From Oceanospirillaceae bacterium (GTDB lineage: Bacteria > Pseudomonadota > Gammaproteobacteria > Pseudomonadales > Balneatricaceae): a stretch of DNA of 64,000 bases. Shown here in pieces: positions 42,391 to 51,338 of this stretch. A program made the position numbers and the translations under genes. How positions within the stretch are numbered: the first letter of the stretch is position 1; each line of letters begins with the position of its first letter. The notes beneath the pieces were generated by a model that saw nothing but the letters and a program-made list of their open reading frames with translations, ran no database searches and had not been told where the DNA came from. The stretch is from NCBI GenBank assembly GCA_013215505.1, contig JABSQZ010000019.1, positions 1 through 64,000 on the forward strand, read 5' to 3'.

Positions 42391-43266
42391 ATGCAGTCGG
42401 CCGCGCAGCCTATCGTCCAATCATTTTTTGACGAAGCTACTTTTACATTTAGTTATGTTGTTCAGGATTCACATTCTAAAAGCTGTGCCATCATCGACTC
42501 AGTGCTCAACTTTGACTACCCATCTGGGACTACCTCGTATGAGGCTGCCAATGAGATACTGGCCTATATCTCAGTCAATGACTTACAAGTCGAATGGATA
42601 CTTGAGACCCATGTGCACGCTGACCACCTCTCTGCGGCGCCCTATTTGAAAGAAAAAACTGGCGCCCGTATCGGCATTGGCAGCCACGTAAAAGAAGTAC
42701 AACAAGCATTTAGTCAGGCTTTCAACAATGGCGATGATATGGATTGTCAAGGAAAGCAGTTCGGTAAGTTGTTTAGTGATGGTGAAGTGATTGAATTAGG
42801 CGGTTTAAAAGGTACAGCAATGCACACCCCTGGGCATACCCCAGCCTGTATGACTTATGTCTTTGATGATGCCGCTTTTGTTGGTGATACCTTATTTATG
42901 CCGGATTTTGGTACTGCCCGCTGTGATTTTCCCGGTGGCGACGCCGGGCAATTGTATCGCTCGATAAAAAAGATTTTCACCTTGGCCGATAGCACCCGGC
43001 TATTTATGTGCCACGACTACAAAGCCCCTGGACGTGATGAATACGCCAATGAAACGTCTGTGGCCGCAGAGCGCCAGGGTAATATTCATGTCGGCAATGG
43101 AATCAGCGAGACTGAGTTTGTGAAAATGCGCTCCGAGAGGGACAGTACTCTGGGTATGCCAAAACTGATCCTTCCGGCGGTCCAAGTGAATATTCGCGCC
43201 GGCTATATGCCCCCTGCAGAAAATAATGGCCAAACCTACTTAAAAATCCCGGTCAACTTGTTCTGA
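42391..43266 (+). CDS. Persulfide dioxygenase-type metallo-beta-lactamase-fold protein
   Basis: 291 residues from ATG 42391, which has GAGGG upstream. Metal motifs are THVHADHLSAAP near 70, TPGHTPACMTYV near 130 and VGDTLFMPDFGTARCDFPGGDA near 150, matching the Blh/SdoA-type branch of persulfide dioxygenases that oxidise glutathione persulfide to sulfite. It lies upstream of a DUF442-SQR fusion, the usual genetic partner set for sulfide oxidation. The open frame extends to 42334 but the extra residues are not supported. Confidence 0.92.
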   Translation: MQSAAQPIVQSFFDEATFTFSYVVQDSHSKSCAIIDSVLNFDYPSGTTSYEAANEILAYISVNDLQVEWILETHVHADHLSAAPYLKEKTGARIGIGSHVKEVQQAFSQAFNNGDDMDCQGKQFGKLFSDGEVIELGGLKGTAMHTPGHTPACMTYVFDDAAFVGDTLFMPDFGTARCDFPGGDAGQLYRSIKKIFTLADSTRLFMCHDYKAPGRDEYANETSVAAERQGNIHVGNGISETEFVKMRSERDSTLGMPKLILPAVQVNIRAGYMPPAENNGQTYLKIPVNLF

Positions 43267-43388
43267 GCGTAAACTTATCTCCCACTATTATTAACTGGCT
43301 GATTTCAGTGCAAATTTGACTTCTGTTTACAGATCGGCATTAATAACTTCTGAATAAAAACAAAATCAACTTCTTTTAGGAGCACACC

Positions 43389-45245
43389 ATGGAAATTCAT
43401 CAACTGACTTCTCTTCTCAGTGTTAGCCCACAGCTAACGGCTGAAGAGCTGGAACAAGTTGTTGCGGCAGGATTTAAAACGGTAATTTGTCACCGTCCTG
43501 ACCGGGAAGCTGAGGGTCAGCCGGCCAGTGATGAAATAGCAGCGGCCTGTGAAAAACTGGGTATTGCCTGGCACTATCAACCGGTGAAGCCCAGAGCTTT
43601 TACCGATGAGCAAGCACTGCAGTTTGGTCAGCTACTAGAAGAAGTAACCGGGCCTGTCTTAGCTTTTTGTCGCACTGGTACACGTTGTACCAACTTGTGG
43701 GCCCTCAGTCAGGCCGGTAAAACAGCCTTCCCGGATTTACTGCACAGTGCCAAAGAGGCCGGATACGACTTAACTAAATTAGCGGATAGATTTGACGCTC
43801 TGACAGTTACTCTCTCCGCTGCTGAACAAGCAACAGAGGCAACAGAGGCAACAGAAACAACAGAGGCAACAGAAACAACAGAAACAACAGAAACAACAGA
43901 AACAACAGAAACAACAGAAACAACAGAAACAACAGAAACAACAGAAACCAAACAGTCGAGCGCAGTAGCAGATGAGACTGCAGCAATCAGTATTGACAGT
44001 ACCGCCACTCTATGCGGCAGCCACGACGTTGTCATTATTGGTGGTGGCGCCGGCGGACAGGCGGTCGCGGCCAGTTTGTTAAAACGTCAGCCGAATTTAG
44101 ATATAGGCATAGTTGAGCCAAGCTCAGAACACTACTATCAACCGGGCTGGACTATGGTCGGTGGCGGTATCTTTGAAGCTGCAGACACTAGACGCGATAT
44201 GCTGGATGTGATGCCAGAGAGCGCTAAATGGTACCAGACATCGGTGGCATCTTTTGTCCCAGAACAGCAGCGAGTGGTATTGGCTGATGGCGAATTACTC
44301 GGCTATAAATACTTAGTGGTGGCCCCGGGACTAAGCTTGGATTGGGGAGCAATAGAAGGGCTGGAAGAAGCGTTGGGTAGCAACGGCGTTACTTCTAACT
44401 ATCGCTATGACCTGGCACCTTATACCTGGCAGCTAGTGCAGAAAACTCGCAGTGGCCGGGCTATCTTTACCCAGCCGCCGATGCCGATTAAATGTGCCGG
44501 AGCACCGCAAAAAGCCATGTATCTAGCATGTTCCGAATGGCTGGATCAGGCTTGCCTGAGCAGTATTGAGGTTGAGTTTTGCAATGCCGGTCCCGGGTTG
44601 TTCGGGGTGGCAGCTTATGTGCCGGCGCTGATGGAATACATTAAGAAATACAATATTGAACTGAGCTTTTCGCAGAATTTGATTAAGGTTGATGGCCCTA
44701 ATCAACTGGCGACTTTTGTCGTGACTGATGCCGATGGCAATAAAACAGAGGTAGAAAAAGCCTTTGATATGTTGCACGTCTGTCCAGTGCAGAAAGCACC
44801 AAAATTTGTTAGTGAAAGCCCACTGGCAGACGCCGCTGGCTGGCTTGATCTAAACCCTGAGACAATGCAGCACCTGCAGTACCAGACTATTTTTGGCCTG
44901 GGAGATGTTAGTAACACCGCCAACGCCAAAACTGCAGCGGCAGTGCGTAAGCAGGCACCGGTTGTGGCAGAAAATTTACTCTCGGCGATGAACTCGAGTT
45001 CGCTGCAAGCGGTGTACGACGGCTATGGATCCTGCCCGCTAACAGTGGAGCGCGGTAAGATCGTGCTGGCTGAATTTGGCTATGGTGGCAAGCTGCTGCC
45101 CTCTTTTCCGAGCTGGTTTATTGAGGGAAAAAGGCCTTCCAGGCTCTCCTGGTTCCTGAAGGAAAAAATGCTGCCATGGATATATTGGAACTTGATGCTC
45201 AAAGGTAAAGAGTGGATGGCAGCGCCCGGGCGCAAGGGGGACTGA
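43389..45245 (+). CDS. sqr: DUF442-sulfide:quinone oxidoreductase fusion
   Basis: 618-residue fusion. Residues 1-110 are a DUF442 (beta-lactamase-hydrolase phosphatase-like) domain with the active loop AFCRTGTRC near 93. Residues 149-187 are a linker of 13 TEA/TET triplets. Residues 208-618 are a flavoprotein SQR: FAD motif VIIGGGAGGQA near 213, EHYYQPGWTMVGGG near 240, KCAGAPQKAMYLACS near 368, and AKTAAAVRKQAPVVAENL near 520. SQR oxidises sulfide to persulfide/polysulfide and passes electrons to quinone at the membrane. AGGAGC precedes the start. In other genomes these two domains are usually separate genes or fused to the dioxygenase. Confidence 0.92.
   Translation: MEIHQLTSLLSVSPQLTAEELEQVVAAGFKTVICHRPDREAEGQPASDEIAAACEKLGIAWHYQPVKPRAFTDEQALQFGQLLEEVTGPVLAFCRTGTRCTNLWALSQAGKTAFPDLLHSAKEAGYDLTKLADRFDALTVTLSAAEQATEATEATETTEATETTETTETTETTETTETTETTETTETKQSSAVADETAAISIDSTATLCGSHDVVIIGGGAGGQAVAASLLKRQPNLDIGIVEPSSEHYYQPGWTMVGGGIFEAADTRRDMLDVMPESAKWYQTSVASFVPEQQRVVLADGELLGYKYLVVAPGLSLDWGAIEGLEEALGSNGVTSNYRYDLAPYTWQLVQKTRSGRAIFTQPPMPIKCAGAPQKAMYLACSEWLDQACLSSIEVEFCNAGPGLFGVAAYVPALMEYIKKYNIELSFSQNLIKVDGPNQLATFVVTDADGNKTEVEKAFDMLHVCPVQKAPKFVSESPLADAAGWLDLNPETMQHLQYQTIFGLGDVSNTANAKTAAAVRKQAPVVAENLLSAMNSSSLQAVYDGYGSCPLTVERGKIVLAEFGYGGKLLPSFPSWFIEGKRPSRLSWFLKEKMLPWIYWNLMLKGKEWMAAPGRKGD
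43833..43949 (+). repeat. 9-bp tandem repeat encoding a Thr/Glu linker
   Basis: Thirteen in-frame 9-bp units: ACAGAGGCA twice, ACAGAAACA, ACAGAGGCA, then eight perfect ACAGAAACA units and a final ACAGAAACC. They encode (Thr-Glu-Ala/Thr) repeats in the linker of the DUF442-SQR protein. Units are a multiple of three, so gain or loss by slippage would keep the frame and alter only linker length. Confidence 0.95.
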
Positions 45246-45454
45246 GTCTCTCTTTTGCCGATTGCGTCATAAGCCAGCGGGCTTGTGGCGCAGCTGTAAT
45301 GACTGACAGACCGCCGTACAATACCGGTTTAAAAGTAGCGGCAAAAAATGAACATTTAAGAACTGCAAAACAGCAATAAAAATCACAGCTTAAATATTCC
45401 AGCATTAAAAATTAAAATCTTACTATAACCTCCAATCAAGCTGCGGATTTTTAC

Positions 45455-47224
45455 ATGTTTAAACACTATTTTCCCATTTTAGAATGGCGAAAAACTTACG
45501 ATTGCTCTGCCTTTGGCAGTGATATGGTGGCGGCTCTGATCGTCACCGTTATGTTAATTCCGCAATCTTTAGCTTACGCACTGCTGGCGGGGCTGCCCGC
45601 CGAGGTTGGCTTGTACGCCAGTATTCTGCCACTGCTCGCCTATACCGTATTCGGTACTTCACGCGCCCTGTCTGTGGGGCCGGTGGCGGTAGTGTCGCTG
45701 ATGACGGCGGCGGCCATTGGCAATCTGGGGCTGGACAGCACCGAGCAGTACATAGCTGCTGCGGTGGCGCTGGCGTTTATCTCCGGTTTGATGTTGATCT
45801 TGATGGGTATTTTTCGTCTGGGGATACTGGCAAATTTTCTCAGTCACCCGGTTATTTCCGGTTTTATCACCGCCGCGGGGATCATTATTGCCGCCAGTCA
45901 GTTGAAACATATTTTTGGTGTACAAGCCGATGGTCACAATATAGTGGAGATTTTTACGGCTTTAATACAGCAGTGGGATGCTATTCACTACCCAACTTTG
46001 GGCTTGGGGGTCTTTGCTATAACGCTGTTGTTTTGGCTGCGAAAGTCATTTAAAGCGCTACTGCTTAAACTAGGTGTCGGTCAGACTCTGGCAGAAATTA
46101 TGGCCAAAACCGGGCCAGTGTTGGTGATCGTTATAACTATCACAGTGACTTGGTCGGCTGATCTGGCCCTGGCGGGGGTTAGTGTGGTGGGAGATATTCC
46201 ACAGGGGCTACCCAGTATTGCACTGCCGGAGTTTTCGCTGCAGCTATGGCAGCAGTTGCTGGGCTCGGCGTTGTTGATTAGTATTATTGGCTTTGTCGAA
46301 TCAGTGTCGGTGGCTCAGACACTGGCGGCAAAAAAGCGTCAGCGGATCTCTCCGGATCAAGAGCTAATAGGCTTGGGGGCTTCTAATATCGCTTCATCAG
46401 TGAGCGGCGGATTTCCTGTTACAGGAGGCTTCTCGCGCTCAGTGGTCAACTTTGATGCAGGCGCTAAAACGCCGGCTGCAGGTGCTTATACGGCGGTTGG
46501 GATCGCTCTTGCGACAGTTTTTTTAACACCGCTGATATTTTTTCTACCTAAAGCTACCCTGGCGGCGACTATTATCGTTGCGGTATTATCGCTGGTGGAT
46601 TTAGGGGCGCTAAAACGTACCTGGAAATATTCGCGCAGTGATTTTTCTGCCATGTTAGTCACTATTGTACTGACATTGTCGTACGGGGTTGAGATAGGTA
46701 TTATCTTTGGTGTCAGTCTCTCGGTACTCTTGTATTTATACCGTACCAGTAAGCCGCACAGCGCGGAAGTCGGGTTAGTGGCAGGGACTGAACACTTTCG
46801 TAATATCGACCGACATAAAGTTGAAACAGATGACAAAATCTTAACTTTGCGTATTGATGAGAGCTTATACTTCATCAACGCCAGATACTTGCAAGATCGG
46901 GTTTACGATTTGATCGCCAAAAACCCACAGATAGAGCATTTTGTATTGATGTGCCCCGCTGTTAACTTTATCGACGCCTCTGCTTTGGAGAGCTTAGAGT
47001 CCATCAACGCATTGCTAAAAGACAGTGCGGTAAAGTTTCATTTATCAGAAGTGAAAGGTCCGGTTATGGATAGATTACAGCGCAGCCATTTTATCGAGCA
47101 ACTCAGCGGTGAAGTGTTTCTCAGCCAGTATGATGCCTGGCGCCAACTCAAGTCCATAAAGACTGAATCTGTGCAGCAGACACTGGCTAAGGCTAGCTTG
47201 TCACCACAAGAGTATCTGCGATGA
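45455..47224 (+). CDS. SulP-family anion permease with STAS domain
   Basis: 589-residue SLC26/SulP transporter. Residues 1-420 are membrane-embedded with family motifs PQSLAYALLAGLPAEVGLYAS in two parts (PQSLAYALLAG, PAEVGLYAS) near 38 and SGGFPVTGGFSRS near 315; residues 450-560 form a STAS domain (VLMCPAVNFIDASALESL near 512). Sulfate is the likely substrate given neighbours that produce sulfate or sulfite, but SulP proteins also carry bicarbonate and others. The stop overlaps the next open frame (ATGA). Confidence 0.93.
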   Translation: MFKHYFPILEWRKTYDCSAFGSDMVAALIVTVMLIPQSLAYALLAGLPAEVGLYASILPLLAYTVFGTSRALSVGPVAVVSLMTAAAIGNLGLDSTEQYIAAAVALAFISGLMLILMGIFRLGILANFLSHPVISGFITAAGIIIAASQLKHIFGVQADGHNIVEIFTALIQQWDAIHYPTLGLGVFAITLLFWLRKSFKALLLKLGVGQTLAEIMAKTGPVLVIVITITVTWSADLALAGVSVVGDIPQGLPSIALPEFSLQLWQQLLGSALLISIIGFVESVSVAQTLAAKKRQRISPDQELIGLGASNIASSVSGGFPVTGGFSRSVVNFDAGAKTPAAGAYTAVGIALATVFLTPLIFFLPKATLAATIIVAVLSLVDLGALKRTWKYSRSDFSAMLVTIVLTLSYGVEIGIIFGVSLSVLLYLYRTSKPHSAEVGLVAGTEHFRNIDRHKVETDDKILTLRIDESLYFINARYLQDRVYDLIAKNPQIEHFVLMCPAVNFIDASALESLESINALLKDSAVKFHLSEVKGPVMDRLQRSHFIEQLSGEVFLSQYDAWRQLKSIKTESVQQTLAKASLSPQEYLR

Positions 47225-47253
47225 TAGCGTCATCTGTTAACCAGGAGCAACCT

Positions 47254-48303
47254 ATGCAATTGCCACCACAGCAACATACCCCGTCGGCTTGGTACGGGTC
47301 TGTGTTACAAGATCAGCCACAGCAGTGGACGCTGACTTTAAGCGCCGCACAAGTGCTTGAGTTGGCTGCCGCTGCCGATGCCTGCCTGCTGCAGAGCGAC
47401 GATGTCGGAAAAATCGACAAAGCTAATTTCCATTTGCCAAACTTAGCCCTCAAGCTAGAGGAAGTGCGTACAGCACTGCTCAGCGGCTTAGGTTTTATGT
47501 TGATCAAGGGTATAGATAAAGAGCAGTTTAGTACTTTACAGCTGGCCGCGATGTTTTACGGTTTTGGGGCCCACTTGGGGAATGCCCGTATGCAAAATGC
47601 CCAAGGTCACATACTGGGACATGTGCGTGATTTGAACTTGCGCAGTGATGACCCTAAAGTACGCATTTATCAAACCAGCGAGCGGCAAACTTTTCATACT
47701 GACTCAGCGGATGTGGTGGCGTTACTCTGTTTAAATAAAGCGAAAAGCGGCGGTGAATCGCTACTGGTCAGTGCCGTGACCGTCTTTAATGAAATGTCTC
47801 AGCACTACCCACAGCTGCTAACTTGTCTGTTGGATCCCATTGCCACTGATCGGCGCGGGGAAGTGCCGCCGGGTATGCCACCGTATTTTTCCATCCCGGT
47901 TTTTACCTGGTATCAGCAGCAGCTAAATGTCATTTATCAACGCCAGTACATAGATTCTGCACAGCGCTTTGCCGGGGCATTTAAACTCACTGCCCGGCAT
48001 ATTGAAGCGCTGGATAAATTTGATCAGCTCTGCAATGATCCCATGCTCAACTTGCGCATGCAGTTACAACCCGGGGATATGCAGTTTGTTTACAACCACT
48101 CACTGCTGCACGACCGCACTAGCTTTGAAGACTATCAACAGCCGCAGCAACGTCGACATTTGTTACGTTTGTGGCTGTCGATGCCAGGCGACAGAGAGCT
48201 GCCCGAAGTCTATGCCCAGCGCTTTGAATCTGTCAGCATAGGTGAGCGTGGCGGGATGAATTTGCCCGCTGTTAAGCCTACAGCCCCGCTGCAAGTCGAC
48301 TAA
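47254..48303 (+). CDS. TauD/TfdA-family Fe(II)/2-oxoglutarate dioxygenase
   Basis: 349 residues from ATG 47254, which has AGGAG 6 bp upstream; the open frame begins at 47221 and overlaps the permease stop. Iron ligands are visible in FHTDSADVV (HxD) near residue 147 and VYNHSLLHDRTSF (distal His) near 280, and the 2-oxoglutarate Arg in RRHLLRLWLS near 301. Members hydroxylate small substrates such as taurine or other sulfonates; pairing with a SulP permease suggests a sulfur compound, but this is inference. The 3' end is partly duplicated downstream. Confidence 0.88.
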   Translation: MQLPPQQHTPSAWYGSVLQDQPQQWTLTLSAAQVLELAAAADACLLQSDDVGKIDKANFHLPNLALKLEEVRTALLSGLGFMLIKGIDKEQFSTLQLAAMFYGFGAHLGNARMQNAQGHILGHVRDLNLRSDDPKVRIYQTSERQTFHTDSADVVALLCLNKAKSGGESLLVSAVTVFNEMSQHYPQLLTCLLDPIATDRRGEVPPGMPPYFSIPVFTWYQQQLNVIYQRQYIDSAQRFAGAFKLTARHIEALDKFDQLCNDPMLNLRMQLQPGDMQFVYNHSLLHDRTSFEDYQQPQQRRHLLRLWLSMPGDRELPEVYAQRFESVSIGERGGMNLPAVKPTAPLQVD

Positions 48304-48319
48304 AGTGAATACAACAGCT

Positions 48320-48351
48320 AAGTGACTAAGTGACTAAGTGACTAAGTGACT
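48320..48351 (+). repeat. 8-bp tandem repeat AAGTGACT x4
   Basis: Four perfect abutting AAGTGACT units just after the dioxygenase stop codon. They seem to have expanded from the local sequence CTAAGTGA, and are absent from the second duplicated copy, which reads GATAAAGTG at the equivalent place. Confidence 0.9.
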
Positions 48352-48412
48352 CAGACGGCTAATCAACTGGGTGTGGTATAAACTCTATTGTTGCGGTGTT
48401 GCAGTCCAGGCG

Positions 48413-48535
48413 ATGCCAGGCGACCGAGAGCTGCCGGAAGTCTATGCCCAGCGTTTTGAATCTGTCAGCATAGGTGAGCGCGACGGGATGAATTTACCCA
48501 CTGCTAAGCCTACAGCCCCGCTACAGGCCGATTAA
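48413..48535 (+). pseudogene. Duplicated 3' fragment of the dioxygenase gene
   Basis: Copy of 48181-48303 at an offset of 232 bp, including the stop codon. It would encode PGDRELPEVYAQRFES, then GERDGMNLPTAKPTAP and the stop, nearly the same as the parent. It has no start region and so is a gene remnant. A further decayed piece (CAGAGAGCTG and flanks) lies at about 48611-48690, giving a third partial copy with a period near 227 bp. Confidence 0.85.
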
Positions 48536-48717
48536 AGTGCATACAGCCGATAAAGTGTAGGGTTAAGTGGCCAGTGATTAGGCCGGCTAACAGCAGGGTC
48601 TGGTGTAACCTCTATTGTTGAAGAGTTGCAATCCCGAGCATACTGAGTGACAGAGAGCTGCATGGAGTCTTTGCATTGCTCTCTGCCCTTCCGTTTGATT
48701 GATCGTAAGTTGCTAAA

Positions 48718-49191
48718 TTACACAGATGCCCTGGTCACTTTGGCGGCAAAGCAGCCAGGTCTGGCGTAGTGCAGATGTAAGTATTGCACTTTGTTATCCT
48801 CTAACATATTGCCGATCATTTGCTTGAGTTCCTCACCTTCTACAACATCTGCGGTTAACATTAAATGCTCTGCATCAAAAGCGCGCACTGATATCAGTCT
48901 GCGGGTAATCATCTGCGGTATGCTGTCGACCTCGGGAGTCGCCTGGGTGGCGTTTTGGCGAACAAATATGGCATGGGATGCCTGAAAGGGAGAAGCTTCA
49001 GGAAGGTGACTGTAGTTCACTAAAATGACAGTTTCCCCAATGTCAGCATCCTCTAGACTTACCCGACAGGGGTAACTATTTTGTTCCTCAACGATAGTTT
49101 TAACGATGTTTCGCTGGTTTAGTTCACTATCGGTCAGAGAAAAAAGAGCAGTGTAAGGCGTCGACGAGAGAGCATGTATTTGAAAAGTCAT
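48718..49191 (-). CDS. DUF1203 domain protein
   Basis: 157-residue soluble protein without signal peptide. The family pattern is seen in YPCRVSLEDADIGETVILVNYSHL (first part YPCRVSLEDA near residue 40), SHAIFVRQN near 72 and RLISVRAFDAEHLM near 97. The fold suggests a small metal-free domain; no function is known. It is divergent from the next membrane protein gene and shows no operon partner. Confidence 0.85.
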   Translation of the reverse strand: MTFQIHALSSTPYTALFSLTDSELNQRNIVKTIVEEQNSYPCRVSLEDADIGETVILVNYSHLPEASPFQASHAIFVRQNATQATPEVDSIPQMITRRLISVRAFDAEHLMLTADVVEGEELKQMIGNMLEDNKVQYLHLHYARPGCFAAKVTRASV

Positions 49192-49419
49192 AGTAAGTCC
49201 TTTGCATGTTTCAGAATAAAAAAACTAGCATAGTTTGTTAGCTGCTGCCGCTATATCCGAAACTTGCGCTAAGTCGGGGATGATTCGTCCGCAAAGTTAT
49301 TGCATAATTAGTTTGTTGTTAACAAATATTATAAACCGCTGATCATTAAGTTAATTTATGTTAAAAATACAGTAACAAAGTGCTGTGATGCTCTTTGCTC
49401 AGTCTATTTAAGGTGCCTT

Positions 49420-49851
49420 ATGAAATCGCTAGATGCAGAAAACGCTGCGGCAAGAGATAAGTTAAAAAATGATTTAGGCTTGCGCAAACTGCTGGAGCGG
49501 ATGCCAAAAAGTGTCCAGGATAGTTTTAGTGAAGAGCAATTGGCTAATATTAAAATTGCCATAGCCGCCAGAACTTGGGGCAACCATGCGATTGATCTGC
49601 GCAGTACCTTTAAGTTTTTTCGCTATCGCTATTACTATGTGTTTGTCGCCGGCAGAAACCGCCGCGAGTTAAGTGCCAGAGAACGTCGCATTGGACTTCT
49701 GATTCAAGCCGTAGCGCTATCAGCTTTTTTGACTTTCAGTGCACTGCTGGGGATTTTAGTGTTGTACTTGATAAAGTCGGCCGCGGGTATCGATATTATT
49801 CCCGGTTTTTCCTTTGGCGTTTGGGGCTGGTTTAAGGGTGAGTTTTTATGA
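49420..49851 (+). CDS. Conserved hypothetical membrane protein
   Basis: 143 residues, not recognised. The N-terminal 60 residues are helical and charged (KNDLGLRKLLERMPKSVQDS, EEQLANIKIAIAARTWGNHA), followed by a basic segment RSTFKFFRYRYYYVFVAGRNRRE and one strong transmembrane helix (about 92-118, LLIQAVALSAFLTFSALLGI). The start has AAGGTG upstream. It stands alone between DUF1203 and the desaturase. A cytoplasmic domain anchored near the C-terminus is the best description. Confidence 0.75.
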   Translation: MKSLDAENAAARDKLKNDLGLRKLLERMPKSVQDSFSEEQLANIKIAIAARTWGNHAIDLRSTFKFFRYRYYYVFVAGRNRRELSARERRIGLLIQAVALSAFLTFSALLGILVLYLIKSAAGIDIIPGFSFGVWGWFKGEFL

Positions 49852-49979
49852 TTAAGCGCCCTTGATCGAGCATTAATAATCATCGGGATTTATGCTGGGA
49901 ATGCTGTTGAATGGGCTGCAGAGCTTGGGGTTGCAATAACTAGCGAATGACCTATCTCGCTAGTTATGCGCTGGCTCGA

Positions 49980-50885
49980 TTAACTTTTTGCCGTGGACTT
50001 GGTGAATAGACTCAGCACAGCACCGCCGAGTACAGCCTTAGTGATGCTGGATTTCTGGTATAAGTGCGTGGGGATTTTGTCGGCAATTCTGGCATGCAAT
50101 TGTGGCAGTCGCGACCAGTGCACGCCCTGCTTGTGGTGATGGGCTGTGTGATAACCTAAGTTTCCGGTTAAGAAATTAAACACCGGGTTTAAGTTGTTGT
50201 AGGAGGCTTCAAACTCATTTTCAGTATCTAACCCTGAGTGATGCTCATAGGTGACATAAGCGGTAAATAACAAGCTGGTGATCATTGGTAAGACAAAGAG
50301 AAAGAGTGCCGCTAACGGATTCCAAATGATCAGACCGATAATGATGGCGAAAGTTAGGGCGGTGTAGCGGATAAAAATTTTCAATTGCTTAGGGTGTTTT
50401 TTACCGACGGTATAACCTCTGGGATAAGCGGTAATCGCGACATTAAATGAGTATTCGATGACCCCCATTTTGCTACCATCCTTGCGCTTCCAGCGGCTTT
50501 CATCTTTCTCCTGATCAAGAAAGTTTAAATGGTGTCCCAAAACGTGGTGTAGACGCCACAAGTGGGTAGAGACACCTGTATGCAACGCGTAAAAGAATTC
50601 CAGGAAACGGTTGAGAGTTTTGTTGCGAAAGGTGAATAAATGCTGGTGATGGTGGTTCCAGGCGCAGATAACCCCTTTTGGGATTAACATAGCAAGATAA
50701 TAAGTGAAAAATACAGTGATACTAGTGACTGTAAAAAATAGGACAAAATCGAAAACTGTTAAGCAGAGAATAATGGCAACTGGCCAGCGGTCTTCCTTAA
50801 ACCTGAAAATACTCGGAGTTTGTGTTGACTGGAGACTTGCTTGCATAAAGTGCCTATAAGAAAAATGACTATAATTAGCGAGCAA
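49980..50885 (-). CDS. Membrane fatty acid desaturase
   Basis: 301-residue di-iron integral membrane desaturase/hydroxylase. The three histidine clusters are WNHHHQHLF near residue 77, HHVLGHHLN near 113 and YHTAHHHKQG near 250, separated by hydrophobic segments. Enzymes of this type introduce double bonds or hydroxyl groups into acyl chains or carotenoids; the exact substrate is open. Single gene; its promoter lies toward 50886. Confidence 0.9.
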   Translation of the reverse strand: MLANYSHFSYRHFMQASLQSTQTPSIFRFKEDRWPVAIILCLTVFDFVLFFTVTSITVFFTYYLAMLIPKGVICAWNHHHQHLFTFRNKTLNRFLEFFYALHTGVSTHLWRLHHVLGHHLNFLDQEKDESRWKRKDGSKMGVIEYSFNVAITAYPRGYTVGKKHPKQLKIFIRYTALTFAIIIGLIIWNPLAALFLFVLPMITSLLFTAYVTYEHHSGLDTENEFEASYNNLNPVFNFLTGNLGYHTAHHHKQGVHWSRLPQLHARIADKIPTHLYQKSSITKAVLGGAVLSLFTKSTAKS

Positions 50886-51160
50886 TAGTATTATATTGCT
50901 TTGGACTTAGCCAGTAGCTTAGCTTTAATTAGACTAAGGTAGGTGCAAATAAGTCTTATTTCTGCTCTGCGGGCTAACAAGCGCTCCGTAGTATAACAGC
51001 TAACTCGGACAGTGACGGGCCCTTGGTTAGTGTTCTGAAACAGTATCCGAATCCTGCAATCGGGTTTGGTACCGGTTGATCTAGGAACAGCAGATACGGT
51101 TTCAAGGCCTTCTCTCATGGCTTGTAGAGCATTATGACAGCGAGTGACGAGGTAATTCTC

Positions 51161-51183
51161 GACAGTCAGGTGACTTGGCTGTC
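51161..51183. other. Inverted repeat 1 in gene-free region
   Basis: GACAGTCA pairs with TGGCTGTC around GGTGACT, 8 bp with one T-G pair in RNA. It could be part of a small RNA or a protein binding site. No promoter or terminator could be assigned. Confidence 0.35.
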
Positions 51184-51312
51184 ATCGACATGGGCAGGGA
51201 TATGAAATCACGATCTCGAGAGACTCGGCAAACCAGAGAGGTATAAAACTGGCTGGTGTTTACCCTGAAACCGTACCCGAGTTATTTTCATGTTGCTATA
51301 TAAATGGCGCTA

Positions 51313-51338
51313 GCATTAGCACCAGGTAGTGCTAATGC
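51313..51338. other. Inverted repeat 2 in gene-free region
   Basis: GCATTAGCAC pairs perfectly with GTGCTAATGC around CAGGTA. The 10-bp perfect stem is unlikely in this context by chance. No T-run follows, so it is not an obvious terminator; a binding site or small RNA element is possible. Confidence 0.5.

Larger units (their letters stand above)
48304..48717. other. Intergenic region with duplicated gene 3' ends
   Basis: 414 bp between the dioxygenase gene and the DUF1203 gene. It contains an 8-bp tandem repeat, one clear copy of the dioxygenase 3' end and one decayed copy, described separately. Nothing else is visible. Confidence 0.7.

Noticed and set aside
43709-44035. Antisense open frame with Val-Ser repeats
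   Set aside because: It is the complement of the Thr-Glu repeat in the SQR fusion and is a shadow frame.
50891-51118. 75-codon minus-strand open frame upstream of the desaturase
   Set aside because: Low-complexity basic composition, no ribosome-binding site and no family resemblance.
51060-51300. Cyclic di-GMP riboswitch upstream of the chemoreceptor
   Set aside because: GGCAAACC is present, but the downstream GACGCAAAGCC-type core and paired helices are missing.
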